DNA of 40,103 nucleotides, from assembly GCA_016182655.1 (NCBI GenBank), contig JACPGB010000044.1:1-40103 (forward strand), given 5' to 3'. The translations under genes were made by a program, and so were the position numbers. A model generated the notes under the pieces. That model ran no database searches. It saw only the letters and a list, made by a program, of their open reading frames with translations, and had not been told where the DNA came from. The stretch comes from Deltaproteobacteria bacterium (GTDB lineage: Bacteria; Desulfobacterota; GWC2-55-46). Positions 1-6,034 of this stretch are shown here, piece by piece (position 1 is the first letter of the stretch; each line of letters begins with the position of its first letter).

Positions 1-212
1 TGGGGCAGGAGCTCGTCGAACAACGCCTGGTTCGCTTCTATCGTTGCCTTCGCCTCCTCCGGCTTTCTGTCCTTGAAGAAGGTCGCGACGAACCTGCCGT
101 AAGGCGATATCTCGTACCTCGTCAACAGCCAGAGGATGAGCGAAAAGACGAAAAAGAAAAAGATGTTGCCCGCGAAGAACGCCGCGAATATCCGTAACCG
201 TTTCGATACCAT
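1..212 (-). CDS. Membrane-anchored hypothetical protein (3' part outside window)
   Basis: The first 70 codons of a gene running off the left edge. The start is ATG at 210-212, preceded by a GAGG ribosome-binding site and lying 8 nt past the cobU stop, so the two are probably co-transcribed. The N-terminus MVSKRLRIF is followed by one strongly hydrophobic segment (about residues 9-31, rich in Phe, Leu and Ile), then a charged region with KDRKPEEAK. This suggests a single-pass anchor with a soluble or periplasmic remainder. It does not resemble the start of cobS or cobC, and I do not recognise the family. Position after cobU hints at a link to cobalamin metabolism, but that is context only. Confidence 0.6.
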   Translation of the reverse strand, partial: MVSKRLRIFAAFFAGNIFFFFVFSLILWLLTRYEISPYGRFVATFFKDRKPEEAKATIEANQALFDELLP

Positions 213-219
213 GTTTACC

Positions 220-732
220 TCATTTCATTTTAAGCGGTATGCCCGCCGCCACAAACCAGACTTCTGTTGCGCGCTCCGCCATCAACCTGTTCGTTGCGCC
301 GGATAAGTCCCGGAACCTCCTGGCAAGGGCGCTCTCGGGGACTATCCCGAGCCCGACTTCGTTAGATACGGCTATCACCCTCGCGCCCGCTGACGATGAG
401 GCGAGGGCGAGAGCGTCGGCCCTCTTTATAATCTCTTTGTCATCGAGGCCCGCGAAGAGCAGGTTCGAGATCCAGAGCGTGAGGCAATCAAGGAGCAGGA
501 CCCCTTCGGCCCTGTCTATTATGGGGACTATGTCCCGCGGCTCCTCTATCGTATGCCAGCCGTCCCCGCGCTCCTCCCTGTGCCTGCCTATCCGGAGCGC
601 CATCTCCTCGTCGCCAGCCTGGCCCGTGGCGAGATAGACCTTAGGCCCGGCTAAGGCCCCTCCGAGCTTCAACGCGAACGCGCTTTTGCCCGACCGCGCG
701 CCGCCGAGGACGAGTGTAAGGCCGTTGCTCAT
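220..732 (-). CDS. cobU: Adenosylcobinamide kinase / adenosylcobinamide-phosphate guanylyltransferase
   Basis: Bifunctional enzyme of late cobalamin assembly: it phosphorylates adenosylcobinamide and then attaches GMP to give adenosylcobinamide-GDP in the cytoplasm. The 170 residues match the family length. Visible motifs are the P-loop GGARSGKS at residues 10-17, the Arg/His-rich GRHREER around 48-54 that includes the region of the guanylylated His, the Walker-B-like LLLDCLT around 79-85, and SNEVG around 123-127. The start follows the ATG opening MSNGLTLVLGGARSGKS. It lies downstream of cobO on the same strand, across a 343-bp repeat-filled gap, and directly upstream of the membrane gene at the window edge. 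The family is secure; whether it shares the cobO riboswitch transcript is inference. Confidence 0.95.
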   Translation of the reverse strand: MSNGLTLVLGGARSGKSAFALKLGGALAGPKVYLATGQAGDEEMALRIGRHREERGDGWHTIEEPRDIVPIIDRAEGVLLLDCLTLWISNLLFAGLDDKEIIKRADALALASSSAGARVIAVSNEVGLGIVPESALARRFRDLSGATNRLMAERATEVWFVAAGIPLKMK

Positions 733-1075
733 TCAAGTACCTCTCGACAATGTAGCGGCGAGGGTGAAATCTTTTTCACCCCCACCCTGACCCTCCCCCG
801 TCAAGGGGGAGGGGGCTAAAGGCTATGTCTCTCACCTTGAAAAAGGAGAGGTTGATATTCCATGTCTGTCATTCCCGAATACTTTTATCGGGAATCCAGG
901 TCTTGTTGTTATCAAGCATGGGAAAACTGGATTCCAGCTTGCGCGGGAATGACAACCTTTACAAGGTGGGTGAATCTCCCTCATACCTCCCCTCCCTTGA
1001 CGGGAGAGGAATGAGGGGAGGGTGGATATTTGCCACCTCCAGGAAACAACTGCAATAGCTTTTGCGCAAATATCT
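733..1075. repeat. Gene-free gap made of dispersed palindromic repeats
   Basis: The gap between cobO and cobU holds no convincing gene. At 774-813 there is a CCCTCCC/GGGAGGG-type hairpin (CCTCCCCCGTCAAGGGGGAGG). At 866-955 two arms of the common TCATTCCCG...CGGGAATGACA element face each other: TGTCATTCCCG near 867 and GCGGGAATGACAA near 941, with GGAATCCAG and CTGGATTCC inside. At 984-1024 there is another hairpin of the CTCCCTTGACGGGAG family. These are noncoding repeats that may act as hairpins in the cob transcript; no promoter was evident. Confidence 0.7.
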
Positions 1076-1597
1076 TTAGTACTCGATCCCCTTCCTCGCC
1101 TTTACTCCCGCGTCAAAGGGGTGCTTTATCTTAAGCATCTCGGTGACATAGTCGGACACCTGCTGTAGCTCGACGGGCGCGTCCCTGCCTGTCAAGACTA
1201 CCTCAAGGTGCGGCGGCCTGTCTTTGAGAAATGTCATGAGGTCTTCTGATTCTATCCAGCCGCCGTTCACGCACGACATGACCTCATCGAGCACGAGCAG
1301 ATCTAAGGCAGAAGACTTCTCCTTCGCGAGCCTGTAGGTATCCTCTATCGCCCTCTTTACCTTCCCCTCATCCGTGTTCTTCGTGAATATCGGGTGCCTG
1401 CAGTTCGACCTTACAAGCTCGACCCCGAGCTTCCTTAGGATATCCTTCTCCCCCGAAGACGCCGAGTCCTCCTTGAAGAACTGGACGAAGAGCACCTGCA
1501 AGCCCTGCCCGACGGCGCGGACCGCAAGCCCGACGGAGGCTGTCGTCTTGCCCTTTCCGTCGCCGGTATAGATGTGTATGCGCCCGGTCTTTTCCAT
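1076..1597 (-). CDS. cobO: Corrinoid adenosyltransferase CobO/BtuR/CobA type
   Basis: ATP:corrinoid adenosyltransferase, which transfers the 5'-deoxyadenosyl group of ATP to reduced Co(I) corrinoids. It has 173 residues, normal for the family. The P-loop TGDGKGKTTA lies at residues 11-20, a Walker-B-like LLVLDEVM around 100-107, VLTGRDAP around 134-141, and the characteristic C-terminal KHPFDAGVKARKGIEY ends the protein. The start at 1595-1597 has a GAGG site at 1603-1606. The gene lies directly behind a cobalamin riboswitch and its terminator hairpin, so expression should fall when cobalamin is plentiful. It precedes cobU on the same strand. The assignment is by motif and is firm. Confidence 0.95.
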   Translation of the reverse strand: MEKTGRIHIYTGDGKGKTTASVGLAVRAVGQGLQVLFVQFFKEDSASSGEKDILRKLGVELVRSNCRHPIFTKNTDEGKVKRAIEDTYRLAKEKSSALDLLVLDEVMSCVNGGWIESEDLMTFLKDRPPHLEVVLTGRDAPVELQQVSDYVTEMLKIKHPFDAGVKARKGIEY

Positions 1598-1611
1598 GTC
1601 AACCTCAAAAC

Positions 1612-1637
1612 AAAAAACCCATCCCTTAAGGGATGGG
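1612..1637 (-). terminator. Intrinsic terminator, expression platform of the cobalamin riboswitch
   Basis: Read on the minus strand this is a perfect 10-bp stem, CCCATCCCTT/AAGGGATGGG, followed by six Ts. It ends 15 nt before the cobO ATG. Upstream on the transcript are a stem AAGCCCCC/GGGGGCTT (1678-1700) and a T8 run in the loop of a GGCGC/GCGCC stem (1650-1673), so two tandem hairpins separate the aptamer from cobO. This fits transcription attenuation. Confidence 0.75.
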
Positions 1638-1711
1638 TGGGTCGGATCTCCCGGCGCAAAAAAAACATGCGCCCAAGCCCCCTCCCTCGGGGGGCTTTAA
1701 TAAGGCGCTCA

Positions 1712-1905
1712 GGGCAGGTCTCCTGGCTTACGGGTCGTCCTACTCTCTTATCCTTCCCGGCTCGAAGCCAGTGGACAAGCTAAGATTTCGTCGCCGCTTA
1801 CAGTTGCGGGGCAGCTCCCGTCTCTAACGGGATTCCCTATTGCCCTTGCGGGCAACCCTGAACGCAATAAAGAGGAGTATAGGCTAACAGGTTCCGAAAC
1901 CTATC
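1712..1905 (-). promoter_or_regulatory. Cobalamin (B12) riboswitch upstream of cobO
   Basis: Read on the minus strand, the conserved pieces occur in order: GGTTTCGGAACC-type P1 pairing near 1893-1905, a GGGAATCCCG stem, GAGCTGCCCCGCAACTGTAA (the B12 core), CCACTGGCTTCGAGCCGGGAAGG, and the B12 box AAGCCAGGAGACCTGCC at 1713-1729. Aptamer length, element order and position before cobO all match the AdoCbl family. The downstream terminator at 1612-1637 provides the off switch. Ligand preference among cobalamins cannot be told from sequence. Confidence 0.95.
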
Positions 1906-2136
1906 GTCAAGCTTTTTGTGGCAGAACAAGATCAACGGGCATCTCACAAAAAATCTCCCCTCCCTTGACGGGAGGGGATTAAGGGGAGGGTGAAATATTT
2001 TATGCCCCCTCACCCTGGCCCTCTCCCACAAGGGGAGAGGGGACTTTACTAACTTTGCCCGCCCGGCGAGGGCTACTTGGCGCAGGGCCAGATGTATCCG
2101 GAGTTATAATCTTGTGTACCCAGCCTCTGCCGTGGG
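1906..2136. repeat. Repeat block between the cbiR-like gene and the riboswitch
   Basis: Contains two CCCTCCC/GGGAGGG-type hairpins (1958-1993 and 2003-2044) and the TTTGCCCGCCCGGCGAGGG element at about 2053-2091, with a second half-copy starting near 2143 inside the end of the adjoining gene. A related arrangement recurs at 10675-10790. No gene is seen here; the promoter for the riboswitch transcript should lie here but no clear -35/-10 pair was found. Confidence 0.6.
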
Positions 2137-2952
2137 TTACGAACTTTGCCCGTCCGGCGAGGACTCCGGCGAGGGCCGCCCTTCGAGGAACCTTGTTATG
2201 GCCTCTACCCCTCGCTCTATGGCCCCTTCTCCGTGGGGTTCTATGGTGTAGACCGGGTCAGGGGCGTATTTTTCGATTAATGTAACGAGCCTCCCGAAGT
2301 CTATCGAGCCTTCACCTACGGGGAGGTGTTCGTCGGCGTTGCCCGTGTTGTCGTGGAGGTGGACTTCGGCAAGATAGGGCCCGAGCGCGGAGACCCATTC
2401 GTCCATGTCGCCCCTCGCGAATGCGCTTAAGTGGCCGGAGTCGAGGCAGAGCCTTAGGTTGGGCGAGTTTATCGTCTCGACGAGCGTCGTAAGCGTATCG
2501 GTGGACCTCTCGAAAATATTTTCAACGGCGATCGTCACGCCGAGCCTTTCGGCTTCAGAGACGAACTCGGGCCATGTCTTCATCGATTGCGCGAGCCAGA
2601 GGGATGCGTTACCGTGGTATTTTCTCGGGTGGTATCCGGCGTGGAGGACGATGTTTATGGGTTTGAGGTATGCGGCGGCCTTGAAGACCTTCCTGTATTG
2701 TTCGACGGTCTTAAGCCGCACCTCTTCGTCGATGGCGCCGGGGTTTATCTCAAGGTACGGCCCGTGTATGGTTATGGAGAGGCCTTTTCCACCGAAGCTC
2801 TCCCTTATGCGCGCAAGGTCGTAGGGGGTGGCGTTATCGAGCGCGTCGCCGTCGAGGAGTACCTCGGGGTTGATATTTTTCCCGAGGAGCTCGTCGAACC
2901 GCTCCAAAAGAACGCCGTAAGGCACATGGACCTGTACCGTCTTTTTCGCCAT
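2137..2952 (-). CDS. AP-endonuclease-2/xylose-isomerase-like TIM barrel; candidate cobamide-remodelling hydrolase CbiR
   Basis: A 271-residue TIM-barrel protein of the sugar phosphate isomerase/epimerase (AP endonuclease 2) superfamily. Metal-ligand motifs typical of that fold are visible: HGPY (about 63-66), LHAGYH (about 102-107), AVENIFE (about 140-146), CLDSGHLS (about 168-175), VHLHDN (about 196-201) and TIEPHG (about 239-244). The start has AAAGGA 7 nt upstream. Its place in a cobalamin block next to a B12 riboswitch, cobO and cobU suggests CbiR, the pseudocobamide-specific alpha-ribazole phosphodiesterase described from Akkermansia, which belongs to the same superfamily. That role is inference; a plain sugar isomerase is possible. 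The last roughly 10 codons, rich in Ser/Pro, and the stop come from a dispersed repeat. Confidence 0.8.
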   Translation of the reverse strand: MAKKTVQVHVPYGVLLERFDELLGKNINPEVLLDGDALDNATPYDLARIRESFGGKGLSITIHGPYLEINPGAIDEEVRLKTVEQYRKVFKAAAYLKPINIVLHAGYHPRKYHGNASLWLAQSMKTWPEFVSEAERLGVTIAVENIFERSTDTLTTLVETINSPNLRLCLDSGHLSAFARGDMDEWVSALGPYLAEVHLHDNTGNADEHLPVGEGSIDFGRLVTLIEKYAPDPVYTIEPHGEGAIERGVEAITRFLEGRPSPESSPDGQSS

Positions 2953-3050
2953 TGGTTTTTCCTTTGCTGTAATTAAAGCTTAAAAAAGGGCTGGGTTCAA
3001 GGGGAAAACGAAGGTGAGCCGGAAAGGAAAAATGAAAGCAAGCTTATTCT

Positions 3051-3090
3051 TCCCCTCCCTTGACGGGAGGGGATTGAGGGGAGGGTGAAC
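3051..3090. repeat. CCCTCCC/GGGAGGG dispersed hairpin repeat
   Basis: CCCCTCCCTTGACGGGAGGG followed by GATTGAGGGGAGGGTGAA. It is near-identical to the copy at 1958-1993 and closely related to those at 984-1024 and 10592-10630. Looser relatives occur at 774, 2003, 10784, 28350, 32693, 32826, 37877 and 39161, all in intergenic sequence. Confidence 0.7.
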
Positions 3091-3183
3091 TTGATATGAC
3101 GCTGAGCCATTGGTGTCAGGCAAAGGAAAATATTCGTCTTCTAAAGGCCCTGCCTTTTGTGTTACAATATATTAAGTGGCTCT

Positions 3184-3189
3184 TTGACA
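3184..3189 (+). promoter_or_regulatory. Candidate -35 element of the tmRNA promoter
   Basis: TTGACA lies 29 bp before the mature tmRNA 5' end, followed by AT-rich sequence (TTATTATAAACAAT, 3197-3210) in which the -10 element is not sharply defined. Weak, but it is the best candidate upstream of ssrA. Confidence 0.35.
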
Positions 3190-3217
3190 TACCCATTTAT
3201 TATAAACAATGAAGAAT

Positions 3218-3572
3218 GGGGGCGACCGGCTTCGACGGGACGAACTGATGCCGAGGGAAGCATACCGAGGTCCTGCCGCCTCGTTAAAAAGGTAGAAAAT
3301 AATAGTCGGCAACGACTATAACTACGCCCTGGCTGCCTAAAAGTCAGCCAGCGTCTGTCCTGCCTGCTCCCGCGGGGCTTGACGGACGTCACTTAGCGGG
3401 ATAGCTTTCGGGGCTCTGTCCGAAGGACCTGAAAGCGATACTCAACCGGGCTGGTCCTCACTGCTTGTTGCCTGTAATGGGCATGAGGACGAGACTCTAA
3501 TTACGGGCTAAGTATGTAGATGCCCCGGCTAAGCGTTTCCGGACGTGGGTTCGATTCCCACCGCCTCCACCA
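3218..3572 (+). ncRNA. ssrA: tmRNA (transfer-messenger RNA)
   Basis: Rescues ribosomes stalled on non-stop messages. The 5' end GGGGGCGACCGGCTTCGACG and 3' end GGGTTCGATTCCCACC...ACCA are diagnostic. The acceptor stem pairs GGGGGCG with CGCCTCC (one G-U pair), the T-arm GTGGGTTCGATTCCCAC is intact, and CCA is encoded. The resume codon is GGC at 3308-3310, and the tag reads GNDYNYALAA followed by TAA at 3338-3340, so the full tag on a rescued protein would be Ala plus that sequence. Length is about 355 nt, one-piece type. It begins with Gly rather than the Ala of E. coli. A strong hairpin follows at 3574-3621, and a partial copy of the 3' end lies 198 bp downstream. Confidence 0.97.
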
Positions 3573-3770
3573 ATTTAAAACTAAAGGGGTCACCGTACCT
3601 GTTGACCCCTTTAGTTTTAAAACATATGGGCATGGAATCGAACGGCAACCGAGCGCCGAGCGAATAGCGAGGAAGAGGCCGCAGGACGCGGCCGGAAGCG
3701 AGGATGACCGGCGTCTGAGCGATAAGACAGGATGTCTTTGAGCGAAGACCGATTCCCACCGCCTCCACCA
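3552..3770 (+). repeat. Direct repeat of the tmRNA 3' end (att-like), with spacer
   Basis: The last 21 nt of tmRNA (3552-3572: T-arm 3' side, acceptor strand and CCA) recur exactly at 3750-3770. The 177-bp spacer holds the first terminator, a GGCCGC/GCGGCC hairpin (3677-3693) and no integrase or gene. The second copy has no tRNA- or tmRNA-like 5' half. The 3' end of ssrA is a classical tyrosine-integrase attachment site, so the pair looks like attL/attR of a deleted or very small element. The spacer itself resembles noncoding filler. Confidence 0.6.
3574..3621 (+). terminator. Strong hairpin terminator directly after tmRNA
   Basis: A 19-bp perfect inverted repeat, arms 3574-3592 and 3603-3621, with core AAAGGGGTCA/TGACCCCTTT and a 10-nt loop. 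The arms are AT-rich on the outside, so the 3' arm ends in a T-rich run. It starts 2 nt after the encoded CCA. Confidence 0.8.
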
Positions 3771-3779
3771 AATTTCACG

Positions 3780-3813
3780 AAGAAAAGGGTTGGCATATGC
3801 CAACCCTTTTCTT
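3780..3813. terminator. 34-bp perfect palindrome after the second tmRNA end
   Basis: AAGAAAAGGGTTGGCAT and its exact complement abut, giving a stem that ends in CCCTTTTCTT in both directions. It can terminate on either strand. It probably was the original ssrA terminator if the intervening 198 bp are an insertion (inference). Confidence 0.75.
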
Positions 3814-3864
3814 GTACCATGAAGAAACGAACGACCAGTCCTGGATGGGAATATTGTATTATTT

Positions 3865-3909
3865 TATATTTGCGTTGGGTTACGCTTCGCTAACCCAACC
3901 TACCCTCTG
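3865..3909. repeat. GTTGGGTTACGC palindromic repeat, copy 1
   Basis: Consists of TTTGCGTTGGGTTACGC, TTCG and CTAACCCAACCTACCCTCT; the arms GTTGGGTTA and TAACCCAAC pair. The same unit recurs inverted at 5725-5755, direct at 5908-5945, and degenerate at 7316-7356. Copies 1 and 2 flank the AAA ATPase gene in opposite orientation. Confidence 0.75.
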
Positions 3910-3972
3910 GGCGTTCATAGAGATAGATGATCCGTGGAACGCGCAGAATGCAATCAGAAGGGGTATATCCGT

Positions 3973-5700
3973 ATGTTGACGCGCATCAAAATCCGCAACT
4001 TCAAACGCTTTGAGGACGTCGATATCGAGCTCGGTAAGGCCGTTGTTTTAATCGGGCCAAATAATTCTGGCAAGACGACCGCATTGCAGGCCCTTGCCCT
4101 GTGGGACATTGGCGTCAGGCGCTGGAATGAAAAAAGGAAGGGGAAACCATCCCCGGAGAAAAAGTCAGGTGTCCCCATCAACCGGCTCGATCTGTTTTCG
4201 ACCCCTGTCCCAAGTGCCAACCTTTTGTGGCGCGATTTGCATGTGCGTGATGTGACTCGCGTTGAGAGAAACGGCAAGCCGTCCACCAAGACTCAGAACG
4301 TCCGGGTCGAAGTTGTCGTAGAAGGCGTCACACAGGATAAGGCTTGGTCATGCGGTCTCGAATTCGACTACAACAGCGAGGAATCTTTTTATTGTCGGCC
4401 GTTGCGCGTTGACAGTGGCCGTATGCCAGTCCCTGACGAAGTGGGGAGTGCGCGTGTTGCGTTCCTCCCCCCCATGTCTGGCTTGGCGGACCGGGAGTTT
4501 ATCAAGCAATCGGGTGAAATCGGCGTACTTATCGGCCAGGGGCAAACAGCCCAGGTTCTGCGCAACCTCTGTGTCCAAATCCATCAAAAGGAAAATAATG
4601 ATTGGAATGGTTTGGTAAAACACATCAAAGAGTTGTTTGGTGTGGAACTTTTGCCACCTCAGTATATCGCTGAACGCAGCGAAATCACTATGGCCTACAA
4701 GGACGAGCGAAATAATAAACTCGACCTTTCTTCATCTGGGCGAGGACTGCAACAAACACTGCTCTTGCTCGCTCATCTTTATGCCAATCCCGGGGCGGTG
4801 CTACTCTTAGATGAGCCGGATGCCCACCTGGAGATTCTGCGCCAGCGCCAAACCTACAACCTCCTGCTCCAGATCGCCGAACAGCAAGGCTCGCAGATCA
4901 TCGCAGCAAGCCACTCCGAGGTGGTCCTCAACGAGGCTGCCGGAAGGGATACTGTGATCGCGTTTGTTGGCAAGCCCCATCCAATTGAAGAGCGTGGTTC
5001 CCATGTGTTGAAAGCTCTGCGGGACATTGGTTTTGACCAATACTACCAAGCGGAAGAAACCGGATGGGTGCTGTATTTGGAAAATGCCACCGATCTTGCC
5101 ATTCTACAGAAATTTGCCGAATTACTCGATCACCAAGCTCAGCAGCTTCTTGCGCGGCCGTTCGTGAAGTATGTTGAAACCAACTTACCTCAGAGAGCGC
5201 GCGACCATTTTAATGGGTTGAGGGAAGCCAAGAATGATCTTGTGGGTATAGCCATCTTTGACCGTCTTGATAGAAAATTGCAAACTAACGATTCGCTTAC
5301 TGAAATAATGTGGAGTCGTAGGGAGATTGAAAACTATTTCTGCATGGAAGGGGTGCTACTTGCCTATGCCAAGCATGACTTACCGGATGATCTTTTCGGA
5401 AGAGCAGAGAGCCAAAATCGAGAGAAGGCTATGGTAGAGGCGATTGCAGAAGTCACCACGGCTCTGAAAACACTGAATAGGCCCGACCCATGGTCTGTTG
5501 ATATCAAGGCAAGCGACGAATTTCTTGATCCGCTATTCAAGAAATTCTTTGAGAAGCTCAAGCTCCCGCTTCAACTGCGAAAATCCGATTATCACATTCT
5601 CGCAGGTCTGGTGCCGAAAGAACGCCTGGACACGGAAATCACCAAGAAGCTTGACGCCATTGTGGCCGTAGCCAATAAATCAAAACCGAGGACGATGTAA
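3973..5700 (+). CDS. OLD-like AAA/ABC-type ATPase with degenerate TOPRIM-like C-terminus
   Basis: 575 residues starting at ATG 3973 (AGAAGGGG ribosome site at 3956-3963); an earlier ATG at 3934 lacks one. N-terminal SMC/ABC-like ATPase: Walker A GPNNSGKTT at residues 28-36, signature SSSGRG around 253-258, Walker B VLLLDEPDAH around 276-285 and the H-loop His at 314 in AASHSE. The C-terminal part has LYLENATD (Glu 370), AIFDRLDR (Asp 430) and SRREIENY (about 448-455), resembling the acidic positions of TOPRIM/DUF4435-type domains in OLD-family nucleases. The DNA is clearly less GC-rich than its neighbours and the gene stands alone between repeats beside a tmRNA att-like scar, so it is probably acquired. 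A role in phage or plasmid defence is inferred from family and context. Confidence 0.85.
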   Translation: MLTRIKIRNFKRFEDVDIELGKAVVLIGPNNSGKTTALQALALWDIGVRRWNEKRKGKPSPEKKSGVPINRLDLFSTPVPSANLLWRDLHVRDVTRVERNGKPSTKTQNVRVEVVVEGVTQDKAWSCGLEFDYNSEESFYCRPLRVDSGRMPVPDEVGSARVAFLPPMSGLADREFIKQSGEIGVLIGQGQTAQVLRNLCVQIHQKENNDWNGLVKHIKELFGVELLPPQYIAERSEITMAYKDERNNKLDLSSSGRGLQQTLLLLAHLYANPGAVLLLDEPDAHLEILRQRQTYNLLLQIAEQQGSQIIAASHSEVVLNEAAGRDTVIAFVGKPHPIEERGSHVLKALRDIGFDQYYQAEETGWVLYLENATDLAILQKFAELLDHQAQQLLARPFVKYVETNLPQRARDHFNGLREAKNDLVGIAIFDRLDRKLQTNDSLTEIMWSRREIENYFCMEGVLLAYAKHDLPDDLFGRAESQNREKAMVEAIAEVTTALKTLNRPDPWSVDIKASDEFLDPLFKKFFEKLKLPLQLRKSDYHILAGLVPKERLDTEITKKLDAIVAVANKSKPRTM

Positions 5701-6034
5701 GTGCCCTTCCCCCGATTTAGTCGCGTAGGCTGGGTTAGCGAAGCGTAACCCAACAAATCCGTATCTATCCCGCCCCACGCTCTCCTCAAATATTTTTTCG
5801 CGCTCCGCGCCCCAGCCCCTTGGTCATATATGCCCAGTCTACATATTCTGCGAAAGCTTGAGTAAGGCCACTTTTTCGGTGACCTGCGGTATCACATATC
5901 TTATGTTTGCGTTGGGTTACGCTTCGCTAACCCAACCTACCCTCTCAAAAAATCTTCGAATGGTGCGCTCGGCTCACCCTACTGCCTACCCTCTCTACTA
6001 CCTCCAACATGAATATTTATGATATAACAGCGCC
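5701..6034. repeat. Repeat-containing gap after the AAA ATPase gene
   Basis: Holds the inverted copy of the GTTGGGTTACGC repeat (5725-5755) and a direct copy with the extended left flank TATCTTATGTTTGCGT (5899-5945). The sequence between (5756-5898) shows no gene. A TATGAT at 6018-6023 may be the -10 element for the flavoprotein gene at 6035. Confidence 0.6.

Noticed and set aside
825-1058. 77-codon frame between cobU and cobO
   Set aside because: It is made almost wholly of dispersed intergenic repeats.
3750-3770. A second tRNA or tmRNA gene ending here
   Set aside because: Only the 3' 21 nt are present; no matching acceptor 5' strand or arms precede it.
3973-5700. Gabija-type GajA/GajB pair
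   Set aside because: No UvrD-like helicase gene is adjacent, so a two-gene system is not supported.
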